DNA of 52,500 nt from Chrysomallon squamiferum (GCA_012295275.1 CM022665.1:38537295-38589794), one strand, 5' to 3'. Counted from the stretch's first letter, positions 14,901-33,225 are shown. Made by a program: numbers and translations. The notes: generated by a model not told the origin, from the letters alone.

Positions 14901-16751
14901 AGTTAAAAGTATCAGAATTCTTTAAAAAAGAAGGTAAAAATGTTGCAAAATATTAAAAAGAACCTAAAGTTTGTGAAACAGAAAAATGAAAAAAAAAAAA
15001 AAAATAATTGAAGCTCTATTTTAATTTAAGTATTGTCATTGTGTTTTGAAAACTTAATTTTCTTTTTAATATTTCTCTGATAGAAATAAAAGATAAACTG
15101 TTAGTTTTGATTGGTTGATGAATTTTTGTTTTTTAAAGTAACAAGAATAGAAATAAAAATCAGGGACTTTTTCCATCTGATGTAACTTTTTATTTTTTTA
15201 TTATTTTTTTTGTGTGAGTGGTGTTTGGTGCTTTTTATTTTATTGTATATGTTTGTTTCACATGAATATTATTATTTAATTAATTAAAATTTATCTCAAA
15301 TTTCTATATTTTTAGATTCAAAAATACTGCCGATGTGAAGTTAAACCCTTTCCATTTGAAATATTTCCTGATCACGTGAAAAATCTCAAAAACTATGCGT
15401 GGAAACCTCTAGTTATTAATGTATATACTTTAGATATCTTTTAGTTTAAGTGTACTGGTGATTTTACAATACAATAGCCTATTTACATTCTGTTCCATTG
15501 TTTTATTTGTTTTGCACACTCATTTTTTATGACAGTTGAATCTAATAATAACTTAGTAGGCATGGAATCTAGCATTTAACCTTTTTGGGATATAAAATTC
15601 TTTTTAAATCTATTTTTCTGGATAGACATGGTTTATCTGAATTAGTTAAACACATGTTTATAAAATAAAAAATTTGTTATTATAAAATATTGGTGTGAAA
15701 GAATATAGAACAGTTACCATGAAATTAGATAAAATATTTTTAAGACTCTTTGTTGGTATGCAGGTACACCTCAAGATGATAAATATAATGAGTGCATGCA
15801 CCTGATTTTTAAGTAATTCACCAAAAAGTAATTGGTTTTCATCAGGCAAAAATGAATTATTATTAAAAGAATATTAATTTATGATGCATACATGCATATA
15901 TATTTTATTTTGTCTTGTAACATAAAATATTGCACACTGCATGTGTTGCACCTATGCCAAATACCAGTATGTCAGTTATTTTACTTGTAATAATAAAAAA
16001 AGAAAAACAAAGAAAAAAAGAAACCAAAAATACAGTAACTGTTCAGCTGAAACATTTTGCTAAAAAAAGAAAAAGTATTAAAAACATTTTCAGAAATACA
16101 AACCAATAATATGATAATGGGAATTATTTTAAAAAAATAATACAAAAATGTATGAAGAAATTATATAAATGTTACTCTTTACTTTTAATGCAAATTGTAT
16201 TCTGTAAATGTTTTTATTTTATTTTTATTTTTGTTCTCTTTTAGATGGAACTGCTACAGCACCAGATTGTAGCTTGGTTTGATACATCTGTCAGGCTGAA
16301 ACCTCAGTTTGTGGCAGATGTGTTTAGAAAAGTAACAACTCTAGGAATAATGGTAGGTTATGGAGAATATTCTCTAGCACAACAAACAGACCTCAGCATG
16401 TTTAAATGGTTCAAAGAAAAGCCATGTACCTTTTCAAGCTTCTACGAGATTCAGCCTGGACTTATATTCTTATACAGAAGTAATTTTGTATTAAATATTA
16501 TTAAACCATGGATATCATGTGCTTTAAACAAAAATTGCATTGCACCTAAAGGTTACAAATATGACTGTGATAGTTCCAATGTGTTCTATGGAAAGTGTCA
16601 CAGATTTGACCAATCAGCACTGAGCATTATATTAACAAGACTGTTCAAGCAATCGAGAGCTGTGTTGCATTTAACAAAATTTGTACTTAAAAAACAATTA
16701 CCTGTTCACTATTTTCCTGAAGAACCTTCTATTTTGTGTTCATTGTTTTAA
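11932..16751 (+). CDS. DUF1647-family glycosyltransferase-like type II membrane protein
   Basis: Eight coding exons, all joined in phase: 11932-11944, 12214-12279, 12521-12592, 13113-13181, 13958-14032, 14571-14875, 15316-15420 and 16245-16751 (403 codons plus stop). The donor of exon 5 is uncertain (14029 or 14032; both keep phase). Exons 1-2 encode a short basic N-terminus and one hydrophobic segment (roughly residues 14-27, containing SLIFISVVL), as expected for a signal anchor of a Golgi/ER type II protein. The body has the pattern VLVTGATSEF, a paired-Cys strand (YCRCEV), YAWKPLVI, then WFDTSVR (the metal- or nucleotide-binding-like Asp region) and near the end HRFDQSALSIIL, which matches the DUF1647 signature as I recall it. 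Family members are thought to be glycosyltransferase-like; the donor and acceptor are unknown. The ATG in exon 1 is followed by a five-codon micro-exon, so the start is plausible but not proven. It converges with CLHC1. Confidence 0.75.
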
Positions 16752-17926
16752 CATGTTGTTAAAGTTTGTTTATTTGTGGTTACATATATATTTTTTATTA
16801 TTTATATATTTATGGATTCACAAATTCCATTTCAGCACTTAAAATTTGACTTTGATTATATAACAAGTAGTTATAATACAGAGTTAAAAACAAATAATAA
16901 TAATTTGTTTCTTATGCATTCATTATTAAAGTCATTGTTTCAGTCTTTCTTGTGTACATTTAAGCCATTATATGGTTTGTTTTTAAAATATAATTTAATT
17001 TGGATACTACAGTGCACATATTTTTACAATGTTTTGTAAATAATTATAATTTATAATTTCACTTGTTTATTACTGTTTTATTAATTTTACAGTTCTCACA
17101 ATGAATCAAATGTCTTGCACTTGTGAATTAAAATATTTATTAAATAAATACATTGATTTCAGGCTTGATATTCTCTGTGTGTTAGTAAAGATTTTTAGAA
17201 ATTCGAAAAAACTATTACTAAATCCAGTGAAACTGTTTGAGAGTAGATTTACTTTCTTGTTTCATTTTAGTAATGTTATATTTGTAAAGAGAAAAAAAAA
17301 CAAAAAAAACAAACAATAAAACAAACAAACAAACAAAAAAATACTTAAAGCAGTTATTCCCAACTTAATTTTGATACAGTCCTTGGTTTCCATAACAAAT
17401 TTCTCAGGTTGTAAAATCTTTTATATCCATGAACAACAACAACAACAACAAAAAAAAAAAACCCAAACAAAAACAAACCAACCAAAAAAATATAAAAAAA
17501 ATAGAAGATAAATTATAAAAAAGAATGCACATACTTTGATGTGGAGAAGCTCAGAATTAGTTTAAAATTTAGTGTAATATGTTACAGAAGTAAATACAAA
17601 TAAAACAATCACAGTGATGTTTGCTGCAGATTCAAGGTGCTGGTGGATCAAAGAAACATAACTCTGGCTAAAGCACATTTATTAGCTTTGGTTAACTCAT
17701 GGGCCTTATTATTCTTAAGTACATGGACAGAATTTCAATAAATGCTTTATCCAGCAACACTTCAAGATGCTCAGGTTTACTACATGCTCTGTTTTTACCA
17801 ACTAATCCATTATTTTAAAAAGACAACTGAGATTCACGGACGGCTTGCGAGAATCATCTGTGGAAGTAAATAATTAATAAAACATTGTGTTATTGTGTAA
17901 ACCTTTATTGAAATTTTATGTTTAAT

Positions 17927-17987
<61 letters not shown>

Positions 17988-18387
17988 TTTATCATCTTCC
18001 TTACATATAAAGCATATATATTTCTCAAAAATGTTATACAGGAATAAATTTAAACTTTCGTCATACAAAATAAACATTTTGGCTTTTTCTGACTTAAAAC
18101 ACTCAGATGAAATAATTATTAATTAAAATTCATCATCAGCCAACAATAACTGATGTATATTTTCAAACCCTTGTCAGTATTTGACAGCATAAATATAGAT
18201 AATAAAATATTGTAAATTAAGTATCACAATGTATGATAAAAGAACTTTTGGGTATACAAAATATTTCAATACTGTATAAAATAATATCTAAATAATACAA
18301 TGTGTATTAAAACAGCTTTTGGACATTCATCACAATGCATATTAAAAGACCGTTTGAATGTCCACAATGTTATGAGATAATGTTTCT
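16752..18387. other. Convergent 3' region between the DUF1647 gene and CLHC1
   Basis: No gene seen. It holds the 3' UTR of the plus-strand gene and, on the minus strand, the CLHC1 3' UTR with a possible AATAAA polyadenylation signal at 17904-17909. An (AAT)n microsatellite occupies 17927-17988. The open frames at 16776-17319 are AT-driven (Phe/Leu/Ile-rich) and unsupported. Confidence 0.55.
17927..17988. repeat. (AAT)n microsatellite
   Basis: About 20 uninterrupted AAT units within the CLHC1 3' region. Confidence 0.95.
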
Positions 18388-21300
18388 TTATAACAAATTA
18401 GTCTGTGATACTGAAATTATTGCCTTGTTCAGTGAATCCTTAACTGTTACAAGAGCTGTGAGCTGCAGTCCAGCTTCTTCATAGCCTCGATCATAAAGAT
18501 GCTGAATAAATGTATACCATTTTCCAATGATGGTTACTTTGTCATTCATCACCAGAGTTTTCAGTGAATATACATGTTTGGATCCATCTGAAAATAAATA
18601 ACAGTTCATATGATAATATTAATTAAATAACAGTTTCTTCAATAAAAATGAAATAAAAACTATTAAACATACAAATATTAATAGAGTATGTTAAATTTAC
18701 ACTTGTCTTCATCAAAATCATTTAACCTTCATTTCAAAATATTCATTATATCAATATTCTCTAAGCAGTTTGGAAATACAGAAAAACACGAAAATACTCA
18801 GACCATTATTAATAACAAAATAAATAGTTACATTGTTCCCAATCTCATCACTGTTTCTTGGAAATCTATATCAGATTTTTTTGTTAACTTAATTTTAATG
18901 TTGGCCAACTTGAGCTAGCTGTAAACATGACATATTAATTTCTAAAAGCAAACCTTTCTGCTTGCCAGATTTCAGTTCCTGGATAATCTGTGCCAGAAGA
19001 CGTGTGCTTTCTGTTTCCACCAAAACTGAACACACATCTCCGAAAGAGAGAAGTGGTGGAATATTTGTATCTTCCTCAATCAGAGCTACGACCAGCTGGT
19101 AGCATGGACAGTTGCGCAGCATTTCCTTGAGGTGTGGTTCATCCTTAATGAGCTTGTTTTTCGCATACTGCAGCCCTGCGTGCACTCGTCCTTGTCGCAT
19201 TAAGCAGTCAACCACTTTCTGATGTGTACGAAGACGATGGAAGACATTCTGTGCAAGAGCCTGGCAATTGCACATGCATGGGATTGAACATGTACAGTGG
19301 TTTTGAATCATTTTGCCAATTTCCAAGGATACAGTTAATCTTCACATGAAAAACAATATTAAAAAAAAAAATAAAAAAATAAAAATTATATAAAAATAAA
19401 ATAAATAAATAAAAAGCAATATAAATAAATGCAGTGGTACTTTGACTTAAGAGTGCCCCAACTTATGAGTTTTCTGAGTTATGAGCAGCCGTGTGGTTGA
19501 TTTTTAGCTTTGAGTTGCAAGTCAGATACACTGCTGTTAGTTGGTGCAACAAACAACACAAAATCCAGCCAGCATCTTGCATCTCACTCATTTGCTTCAC
19601 ATGGTTACCTTGCCCAGAACCATCTCTGTTGTGTTTGCATTTTGTGCAGTATTTTGCTAAATTTCTTTTTTCTGACCATGGATTGTAAGAAAGTGAGTGC
19701 AAAGGACAGTGCTGAGAAGAAGAATTGGATGATGACCATTGAATTAAAGCATGAAATCATAGAAAACATGAGGCAGGTGTGAATGTAGTCGACTCGGCTA
19801 GACAGTACGAGTTTAGTACCATACTGAAGCTGAAGGAGTTGATAAAGGCTGTAACTCCAGCCAAATGCGTTAAAATAATTTTGTCTGATCTCCAAGATAA
19901 ATACACTTTACAAAACCAATTTATTTCTTTACATTCTCTTTTATTTTGTTTTTTATCCAATATTTTTCATTTATAAATAGATTTTTCTTATTTAAAAACA
20001 CATTACAAAACAACGGGGGAGGTTTTGGGGGGCTGGAACAGATTAATGGTATTTCAGTTAATTTCATTTGAGAAGATTGATTTGATATACAAGCAGATTT
20101 GAGTTATGAACTCAGTCATGGAATGAATTAAACTCAGTCAAGGAACCACTGTAACAATAATGAAAAACAAAGAGAAAATTCTGAAAATATGATGCTATAT
20201 ACTTCTGTAATGTAGCAAACCATAGTTTTCACACAGTAAATAAAACAATTATAAACTGTACCACTTATTCTTTGATATTAACTCATCATAGCTAATCCAT
20301 AACTGTGATTTAAAGTGATTCTCTTTCTAAGTGGTAGAGCTGAGATAAAAAAGGACACATAATCAAATCTCTTTAACAAACTTTTTGTGCTATTTAATAT
20401 TCTAGCAATGCACTACGACTAGTTTACTGAATGTGGTGAATATGTCTTTCCTGTCTATGGGAAGGTAGACCCAAATATCAATAAGAATAACCCATTGAAT
20501 GTTAGTAGTAAGTTTTTCTCTCATATTATTATTATTGTTATTATATAAACTATGAAATATAGGATGGACGCTTATGAAATACTAATATTAAAATGTGTTG
20601 GGTTGTTGTTGAACATCAAATAGTTTCATATTACCTATCCTGGGCTAGCCAGTGATACAGCAGATCTAGCTTGTTTTCGTCCAGTGCACACCTAACACAG
20701 TCTGCGGAGAGACTTTCATTGGGTTTTGAACCAGCAGCTTTCACAGAAGACATTAAGGCATCACAAAAAGCTAGAAGAGGTGATCGGCCAGTGTATGGTC
20801 CTTTGTAGTCTGTGACAAAAATAGAAAAAAATGAAGCATGTAAAAACCAATGTTTAAAAATGATTCTAGCTTATAGGCTCACAGTATGTTTTGCTGTGTG
20901 TATGAAAAAATATGAATTCGTATTATATTTGATAAGAAAGCCGATTCTAAGGTGATATTATAAGTGGTTTAAAATTCCTTTCTTACAGGTGGGGTAATGT
21001 TAAAAAATAAAAATAAAATAATAAAATAGGCTTCATTTTCAAAACATTAATGCAATGTGTGATATATATGACAGAATATCACTGTTAATTTTACAGTGTT
21101 GTTTAAGGATTTGTAATCAATTATATTTGTATTTTATTAATTAAAAATAATAATGAAACTCAATTTATCAGCACTGGTTTGCAATATATTTTAAAAAAGA
21201 CAATAGTCTATTTATGGACACACTATAAACTTCTAACACTTGTTAACATTTTAGTTAGTTTCTTCAGTTCTTTCATTTTGGAATAATTAATCATTTGAAA

Positions 21301-24300
21301 GCAACAATAACAATAAAAACACTACTAATAAAACCAAATACCACAACACCAAGAAAAAAAGAAAAAAGAAAAAGAAAAAGAGAAAATAATAAAAAATAAA
21401 AAATAAATCCAATACCTATATATTAAAATTTATAATCCAATAATTTATGATAACAGAATTTAAAAACTGACAAACCCCTGAATTTTGAAAGTGTGGCTTG
21501 TGTCCTAAGGATTCCTTTAGGACTATTTGCAGCATGGATTGCTGCTTCCTCAAAATTACCATCTTCAAAAAGTTCATTAAATTTCTCAATGTATTCTAAC
21601 ATCATCTCTGCTTCCTTTTCTTTATTTGGATCATCTTCTTCAAATAAACCTGTATGAGATGGAGTGCTCTCCCTTACCAGTCCATCTTCTTCTACTGAAA
21701 ATAAAATAATGAAATTATTTTTTTTCCCCTTATTTTTTGTTGGTTTAAAATGTAACTGATGATACGTCATTAATCATAATTCAGCTTTAACAATTATGAT
21801 CAAAAAAATAAAATAAAATAAAATATAATAAAATAAAATACATAATAGAAAAAATATATATATACAGGAAAAAAAAAAATTAGTTTGATCATTTATGATA
21901 CAACTGAATAAAATAATTTGTTTAATTAAACATTACATTCTTAAATTTCAATATTATATATTTTTAGATTAAATATTATAACTTTTGTTATTAATCTGTA
22001 CTTTATTTTAATTTCATTAATGAACAAAAATCAAATGCATTATCTCACCACTTTCGTTTGACACTGAACCAAACACATGTAAGAATGCATATGATACTGC
22101 ATCTCCTACAGTCTGGTGTGGTGGTTTTACACGATTGTATTCTTCTGCAGCTTCAAGTGCAACTTTAAGCTTCTGGCTCTTAGACTTGTATACATTTCTT
22201 TGCCAGAGAAGCTGATCCCTGAACATAACTTTCTTAACCAGGCTTTCTTTCAGCTCAACTTTTCTTGATTTTGGCAAGAATCGAGTTTTGTAGCTGATGT
22301 TCAGTTCTTTCAACTGTCTCTCTAGCTTTTCCAGCTTCTTGTTCAAGACTTTCAAATCAGTGGACTCTTCTAAACTTAGACCTATATTAGGAATATGTAA
22401 TTAATAATGTTTTTCTTTGAACTTCCTGTTACAATAATTGATACTAATTTTTATAAGATGTTTAATACCTTATGTCTGAAGATCATTTAATACAAAATAT
22501 TGTGTTGATAATTTATTAATACAGTGATAATTTATGGAAAATAGTGCAAGTGTTTTATACTTGCCATACCTTAGGCACACCACAGGTTACATATCAGTAT
22601 AGTATATTGACTTTATCAAATGAAAGCTGAACAGCAAGAATAAAATATTGATTCTAAACAAAGATTTGCTTGGGTTCACTAAAAATTATCTGCTTTATTT
22701 AAAATCAGAAGAAGATTATAAAGAATCAAGCTATAAAAAAAAAAATGTAAATCTGTTACATATCTAACATGTATGACATTATTTATAATCTTGTGTTAAA
22801 CAAATAAGAAAAACATAATTTCCTAAATTTTACAAATATAACAAATAATGGGAGATCCTGTGTGGGTCTTAGACATATCTGTCTTTCTCCATTTGGATGC
22901 AAATATTAATATAGTGGAGAAAAAGAAATTAATTGCTTTGTTCATAATAATGAATATGTACATTTGTTAAATGTTTCTGTTGTGGACATAATTTTCAGAT
23001 ACATTATTCTATGTAACTAGGGGTTTTTTTTGCTATTTTTATCCATTTTTATCCATGTCATGCATGCATGCTAACATCCAGTAATGTGAATCTGTTTTTA
23101 AAAATAAAATTTTCAATTCTACATACATACAGTGATGCTAGTTTGCAGATTTTTTCTTTAAAATCTCTGCTAATTCAGATACCGACCCCTATTAACATTC
23201 TAGATCTGCCCCTGACAAACCTGGAATTCGCCGACTGTCCTTCTTTAGTTTGTTTTGGGGATATTCTTTGGCTTCTTCTTTTCTCTCTCGTTCTGCTCTG
23301 GTAGATCTCAACTCTGCTAGTTCTTTTTCAAGTCGCATGTTGTCTTTGTGAACCACTGATATACTGCAAGTAAAATGTCATGAATATAAATACACTTTTT
23401 CTATTGCATTTGTTATTTTTTAGCTTTTATTGTTTTTGTGTGTTTTGTAATATATAATTCAAATAAAATAAGGAAGCAATTAAATCTTTTGTTTTGCAAT
23501 TGTAAGTCTCAGTTAACGGTTTATTTTTTACCCTAAATTCCTCTATTCATATTCCTTTGTTTAGAATCAATATTTTATTCTTACTGTTCTGCTTTCGTTT
23601 GATAAAGTCAGTACACTATACTGATATGTAATCTGTGATGTACCTAAGGTATGGAAAGAAATTTTGATTCTTTAAATTTTGTTGTTGTTGGTTTTTTTTG
23701 TAAAAAGTTATTACCGTTCTTCTAGTTCATCTGCTCTTTTTCTGTAATTTCTTATAGTAGACGGTTCAGATGCCATAGCTTTTAGTTTTTCCTGCAGGAA
23801 AATGGCTTCTCTCTGACCTTTCCTAATTGTCTCAATGGTATCTTCATATTCCTTCTTGATGTCTGTCAGAAGTGGCAAATAGGCTTTCACATGGTCTATC
23901 ACCTATAAAATGTAAAAGAAAGAAGTGACCCAGGTAACTCATGTATAAGAAAAAGTACTAAAATCTACTATCTGTGTTGTGATGATAAAATCAGAATGAG
24001 TCAAAATCATAGATCATTAGATGTAACTGAACATTTTTGAAAAGATTAACTTGCAATGAAAATTTAAAATAAAAAATAAAATCATAAAAAAATGTATTGT
24101 ACATTTAAAAAAAAAAAAAGAAAAGAATAACAGCCACAAGTCTAATAATAAATGAACAGATTTTTACAATTATTGTATATTTCTTATAAAATTCTATGAT
24201 TTACATATTATAAATCATTTAAAATAACATATATTTATATACCTTGTCAAAAGCACCTTTGTAGACCAAATACCGCTGTTCTTCATCATCCTCTGTAACT

Positions 24301-24437
24301 TTCCCCATTTCATCTTTAATGTACAGATTCAAATCATGTAAGAATTCACGATCAGACAGGCTGTTTATAATTGGAGGCAGTTTAGTGTAGCCTGACTGGG
24401 TGCTGTTTGGTGTTGATGATCCACTGGCAGAAATCAT
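18388..24437 (-). CDS. CLHC1: CLHC1, clathrin heavy chain linker domain-containing protein 1
   Basis: Eight coding exons in transcript order: 24437-24243, 23902-23715, 23363-23221, 22381-22049, 21694-21476, 20809-20635, 19339-18954 and 18587-18388 (612 codons plus stop; human CLHC1 is about 586 residues). All junctions are GT-AG and in phase. The N-terminus has the KLPPIINSLSDREFL block and the FDKVIDHVKAYLPLL helix shared with vertebrate CLHC1 and resembling the TSNAXIP1 N-terminal domain. Coiled coil follows (exons 2-4, rich in K/E/R). The C-terminal half contains the clathrin-linker-like helical repeats (GPYTGRSPLLAFCDAL, then LDLLYHWLAQDR). The cellular role is not established; animal expression data point to ciliated or testicular tissue, which I recall only loosely. 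A probable non-coding first exon ends at 24885 (donor GTAACAG) and splices to an acceptor near 24470. It is divergent to PSMC4. Confidence 0.85.
19432..20151 (+). mobile_element. Tigger/pogo-type DNA transposon relic, 720 bp
   Basis: It has terminal inverted repeats: left end CAGTGGTACTTTGACT (19432-19447), right end ending AGTCAAGGAACCACTG (20136-20151, inverse CAGTGGTTCCTTGACT). A TA follows the right end, consistent with a TA target site, while the left flank is TG (mutated or shifted). Internally a start codon at 19678 opens a frame with IELKHEIIENMRQ, then a one-base frameshift near 19775, then GVNVVDSARQYEFSTIL. This is the CENP-B-type helix-turn-helix N-terminus of Tigger transposases. 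No DDE catalytic domain remains. The element lies in CLHC1 intron 6, antisense to the gene, and cannot move on its own. Confidence 0.82.
19678..19910 (+). pseudogene. Truncated Tigger/pogo transposase, HTH N-terminus only
   Basis: About 35 codons in the first frame (19678-19782) and continuation in another frame from about 19776 with VVDSARQYE and LKELIKAVTPAK, typical of the second helix-turn-helix part of this transposase group. The frameshift and the missing catalytic domain make it a pseudogene. Confidence 0.75.
22564..22663. repeat. Inverted repeat copy A (CLHC1 intron 3)
   Basis: This 100-bp segment, starting CCATACCTTAGG and ending ATTGATTCTAAACAAAG, is the reverse complement of 23555-23654 with roughly 85-90% identity by eye. 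It sits downstream (in CLHC1 sense) of coding exon 3. Confidence 0.9.
23555..23654. repeat. Inverted repeat copy B (CLHC1 intron 2)
   Basis: Reverse-complement partner of 22564-22663; starts CTTTGTTTAGAATCAAT and ends CCTAAGGTATGG. Together the two copies bracket CLHC1 coding exon 3 (23221-23363). They may be two inversely oriented copies of a short dispersed element. Confidence 0.9.
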
Positions 24438-24885
24438 TTTGATTTTTGTCTTTTGCGTTTTCTTCTAATAATTAATTAGGGTGATCAATCCATTGTTATA
24501 TTCGCAGTACACCCTTAAAATTATAATAATTTAACATAACAAATTATGTTCCATTAACAAAATTATTCACACTAATATTATAAATATAATTTTCGACTAA
24601 AACTATTTCATTTTATTAAGGTACTAAACTTAAACTTGAGGTTAATTAAGTCTGTTTAACTTAAATTTAAAATTTAAAATTACAATAGTACTCAGTAATT
24701 TACTGTGTAATTTATAACATTAGATCACAGTATTTATACATTATTTTAAAACAATATTCCGATTTTCATTAAAGTATTTTCCAAATAACAACATTTTCTT
24801 ATGAGAGTTATATTAAATATATATGTTTCATATTATGCTAGCACATAAAATACATAAAATATAAGTAAAATGCAAATCTGTTACC

Positions 24886-24973
24886 TTCTTATAACCTCTA
24901 GAAGGAAGTCTCCATTTGTAAACAACCAGTCGCGAGGAAGTGACATCACACATCACAGCAAGTTTCCGACAAA
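24886..24973. promoter_or_regulatory. Compact bidirectional promoter of PSMC4 and CLHC1
   Basis: The PSMC4 start codon (24974) and the end of the presumed CLHC1 first exon (24885) are under 100 bp apart on opposite strands. This stretch is the least AT-rich part of the intergenic region. It contains an ETS-like AGGAAGTG (24935-24942) overlapping a CRE-like TGACATCA (24941-24948), and a second GGAAGT at 24903. ETS and CRE sites are common in bidirectional housekeeping promoters; factor binding here is inferred. Confidence 0.5.
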
Positions 24974-30266
<5,293 letters not shown>

Positions 30267-32267
30267 TCTTTTTCATCATAGGACTTTAGTTTTCTTTCTA
30301 ACCTCACATTAAACTTTTCATTAGGTGGTCATTAAAAAAAAAAAAAGCTCTTATTATTTTATTCTGCAGTTTTTTTTTTTTCTTTGTCTTTTGATGTTTT
30401 TAAACTGTTTATGTTCAGGCATTTGTATACACCTTGAAGCATTCAGCTCCAGGAATAAAATATATTATGCCCACTTTTTGCTGATAATAAATCATGACAA
30501 TTACATTGTAAGTTTGTAATGGTGTTTGGAGGGTAATCATTTGCATTTTTTTGGATGATAGCATTTTGTGAAAGAAATGTAGAAAAAGAATCTTGAAATA
30601 CTGTTAAAATTATTTTATATTAATGAACCACAAACATTTATAAGTTACTGTTTATAAAATGACTTCTAAAAGGAAAAAAACACTACATGAGCTGCACACA
30701 CTGGATTGTGTCCACGAACAACACTTCCAGTGTCTAAAAATAAATATAAATTTGGAAAGATACCATTTTAGCTATTTGTACAATGTACACACAAATTAAT
30801 TATTTGATTTATCTAAATTCCAGTCTACCTAGATTAAATATTACTCTTGTTTATTGCTGCAATTTAAGACTATTATCATTATTACTATTATTTATTAAGA
30901 TAATAAATTAAGTTTAACAGCATAAAAAATGAAAAAAATATAAAAAAAAAAATAATCAAATGACAACATGACATTACCACTGCATAGAACTACACTGATG
31001 CATGCTACTTACATTTCAATAAAAAAAAAAAATAATAATAATTAAAAAAAACATTTGAGATGGGTTTGCAATTTACAGTAGTGTCCGATTTCCTTAAAGG
31101 TCAACATTTCAATTATATTAAACACTAAAATATCCTTAGAATTCAAGAAAATGTTCAAACATTATTATTATTATTATTATTATTATTTTTTTTTAACATT
31201 TTATCTTGATCAAAGTTCTGTTTATGATTTTCTTTTTAATCAGTATTTTGTACTTCAGCATGTGACTGTTTATTTTCCAACCCTGAAATGGGTCATGTAT
31301 CTATCTACCTACCTTCAGGTTATCTTAACAATCAATCATTGTTGTCTCTGTGAGGTCAATAAAGTCTTGTAGATCTTGTCCTTAAAAGTCCATAAATGTC
31401 TGTTGAAGTTATGTGTGGGAAGCATCTAGACGCAGACGTGTGGATACTTGAAATATATACCACATGACACAAATAGTTTATTTTATTGATTTATTTATTT
31501 AAAAAACAGTTGGCAAAAACGAACACAAACATTAAAAACGTTATAAAATATAGAAGTTAAAAAACAGATAAAATCTTTATTAATAGTATCATTCAATTAT
31601 ATTATAAAAAGAAAAATTACTTTGAATACACAAGAAAATGATTCAAATTACATACCATCTTCCCACAAATAAAACCTCTAAGACAACAAAACCCCACTCA
31701 AAACAATTTAAAAAAAGAGAAAAACAACCTTTGATGTTCAAAAGAAGTATAAAAACAAAATCATTTTAAGAAATGTTAACAGTATGTTTTTAAAATTTTG
31801 ATTTTTTTTTTTAACCAATACACCTCTGTAAAACTAGTTCTATAAAACCTTTCCAGTTGCCTTAGCTAATGGTGACATGTTAGATAATAATTGTATATCA
31901 GTTTCACACACAATGTACTTACCTGCTTACTGCTGTAGTCTCACATATGTACAAATAAAAAGATAAATCTACGTAGATAGATAGGTTTTAATTCCAAGCC
32001 TTTGCAGTGTAAATCTGTAAAGTAACCCAACCATTTTTTGTACACCTTAAATGTACAGTAAAGAAGGATTTTACTTGCACTTCATACATGTATACAGATT
32101 TACCCCCAAAACCCACTACAAATCAGTAACACCTACTTCTTCACAAACTATGGTTACATTATTCTACTAGACTCCTGCTGTTTAGGGTTGTTTTGATACC
32201 CGTGTAAAACAATTTTGGGTCTGCCCCTGCTTTGTTTTTGTAAACATAGAACTGTAGTCCCATTGTT

Positions 32268-32356
32268 CAGTAATATACTGTATAGATTAAAAACAATAAC
32301 ACAGATTAAATCAGTTATTTACATTTTCTCATACAATTTTTCGTCCATCCAGTAAC
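32268..32356 (+). repeat. Dispersed repeat, copy 1
   Basis: About 90 bp beginning ATATACTGTATAGATTAAAA and containing CAGATTAAATCAGTTATTTA and CATCCAGTA. A direct-orientation relative with matching blocks in the same order lies at about 37940-38028. Confidence 0.7.
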
Positions 32357-32669
32357 AATCTTCAGTTACATCAGTTATGAAGAGTATGTAATGATACATT
32401 AATAAAATAATAATTTGCAAATAATTCAAAGAACTGTTCCTTCGATTCAAATATATGTTAATAAACTGGTATCTTCAAAAATAAATAATTTCAATTATAA
32501 CAGTATATTAATAAATTATTTCATATATAATTATATAATGCCCTTGCTTGGTAATATATGATGAATATAAAATGTAAAAAATATGATAATAAATCAACAT
32601 TTGGATAGTAAATGTATTAGACAACATGTATTAATAACATAGGGTAATAATATATTAAATGTAATGCTA

Positions 32670-33225
32670 AGTTTCAAATAGAATAAATATTATCTCACAT
32701 AATGAGTACCATATCATAATCATAGTGGTCTATGATATAACATTATAGAGTTAGACAGTATAGATATTAATAACAAAGTTTCAAATAGAATAAAATAATA
32801 CTTCATCACAAAATAAATATCACATAATTATTATAATCATAGTCATATATGTTACGACAACAGAGTTATACTATTAATGCCATATTGATATTAATTGTAA
32901 TAACAAGTTTCAAATAGAATAAATATTACCTCACATAATGAGTACCATATAATTATCATAACCATAGTCATGTATGTTGTATCATTATAGTTATAATATA
33001 TAGATATTTATTGTGAGTTTCAAACACTTTAACATATTACATCACAAAATGAATATCACATAATTACATAACTATTATAATCACGGTCATGTATATTATA
33101 ACATTACAGAATTACACTGTACAGATATTGATTGTAATTTTAAGTTTCAAATAGAATATTATATCACATAATTTCATAATTATTGTCACAGTCATGTAAG
33201 TATCACATTATACAAGTATTATTAA
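32670..33225. repeat. Minisatellite with alternating 107-110 and 127-129 bp units
   Basis: Five units each starting AGTTTCAAA, at 32670, 32777, 32906, 33016 and 33143 (spacings 107, 129, 110 and 127 bp). Units 1 and 3 share CTCACATAATGAGTACCATA; units 2 and 4 share the ATCACAAAATRAATATCACA block. The array therefore looks like two copies of a dimer of about 236 bp plus a partial fifth unit. Confidence 0.85.

Noticed and set aside
16776-17319. Plus-strand frames after the DUF1647 stop codon
   Set aside because: Phe/Ile/Leu/Lys/Asn-rich, typical of AT-rich 3' UTR.
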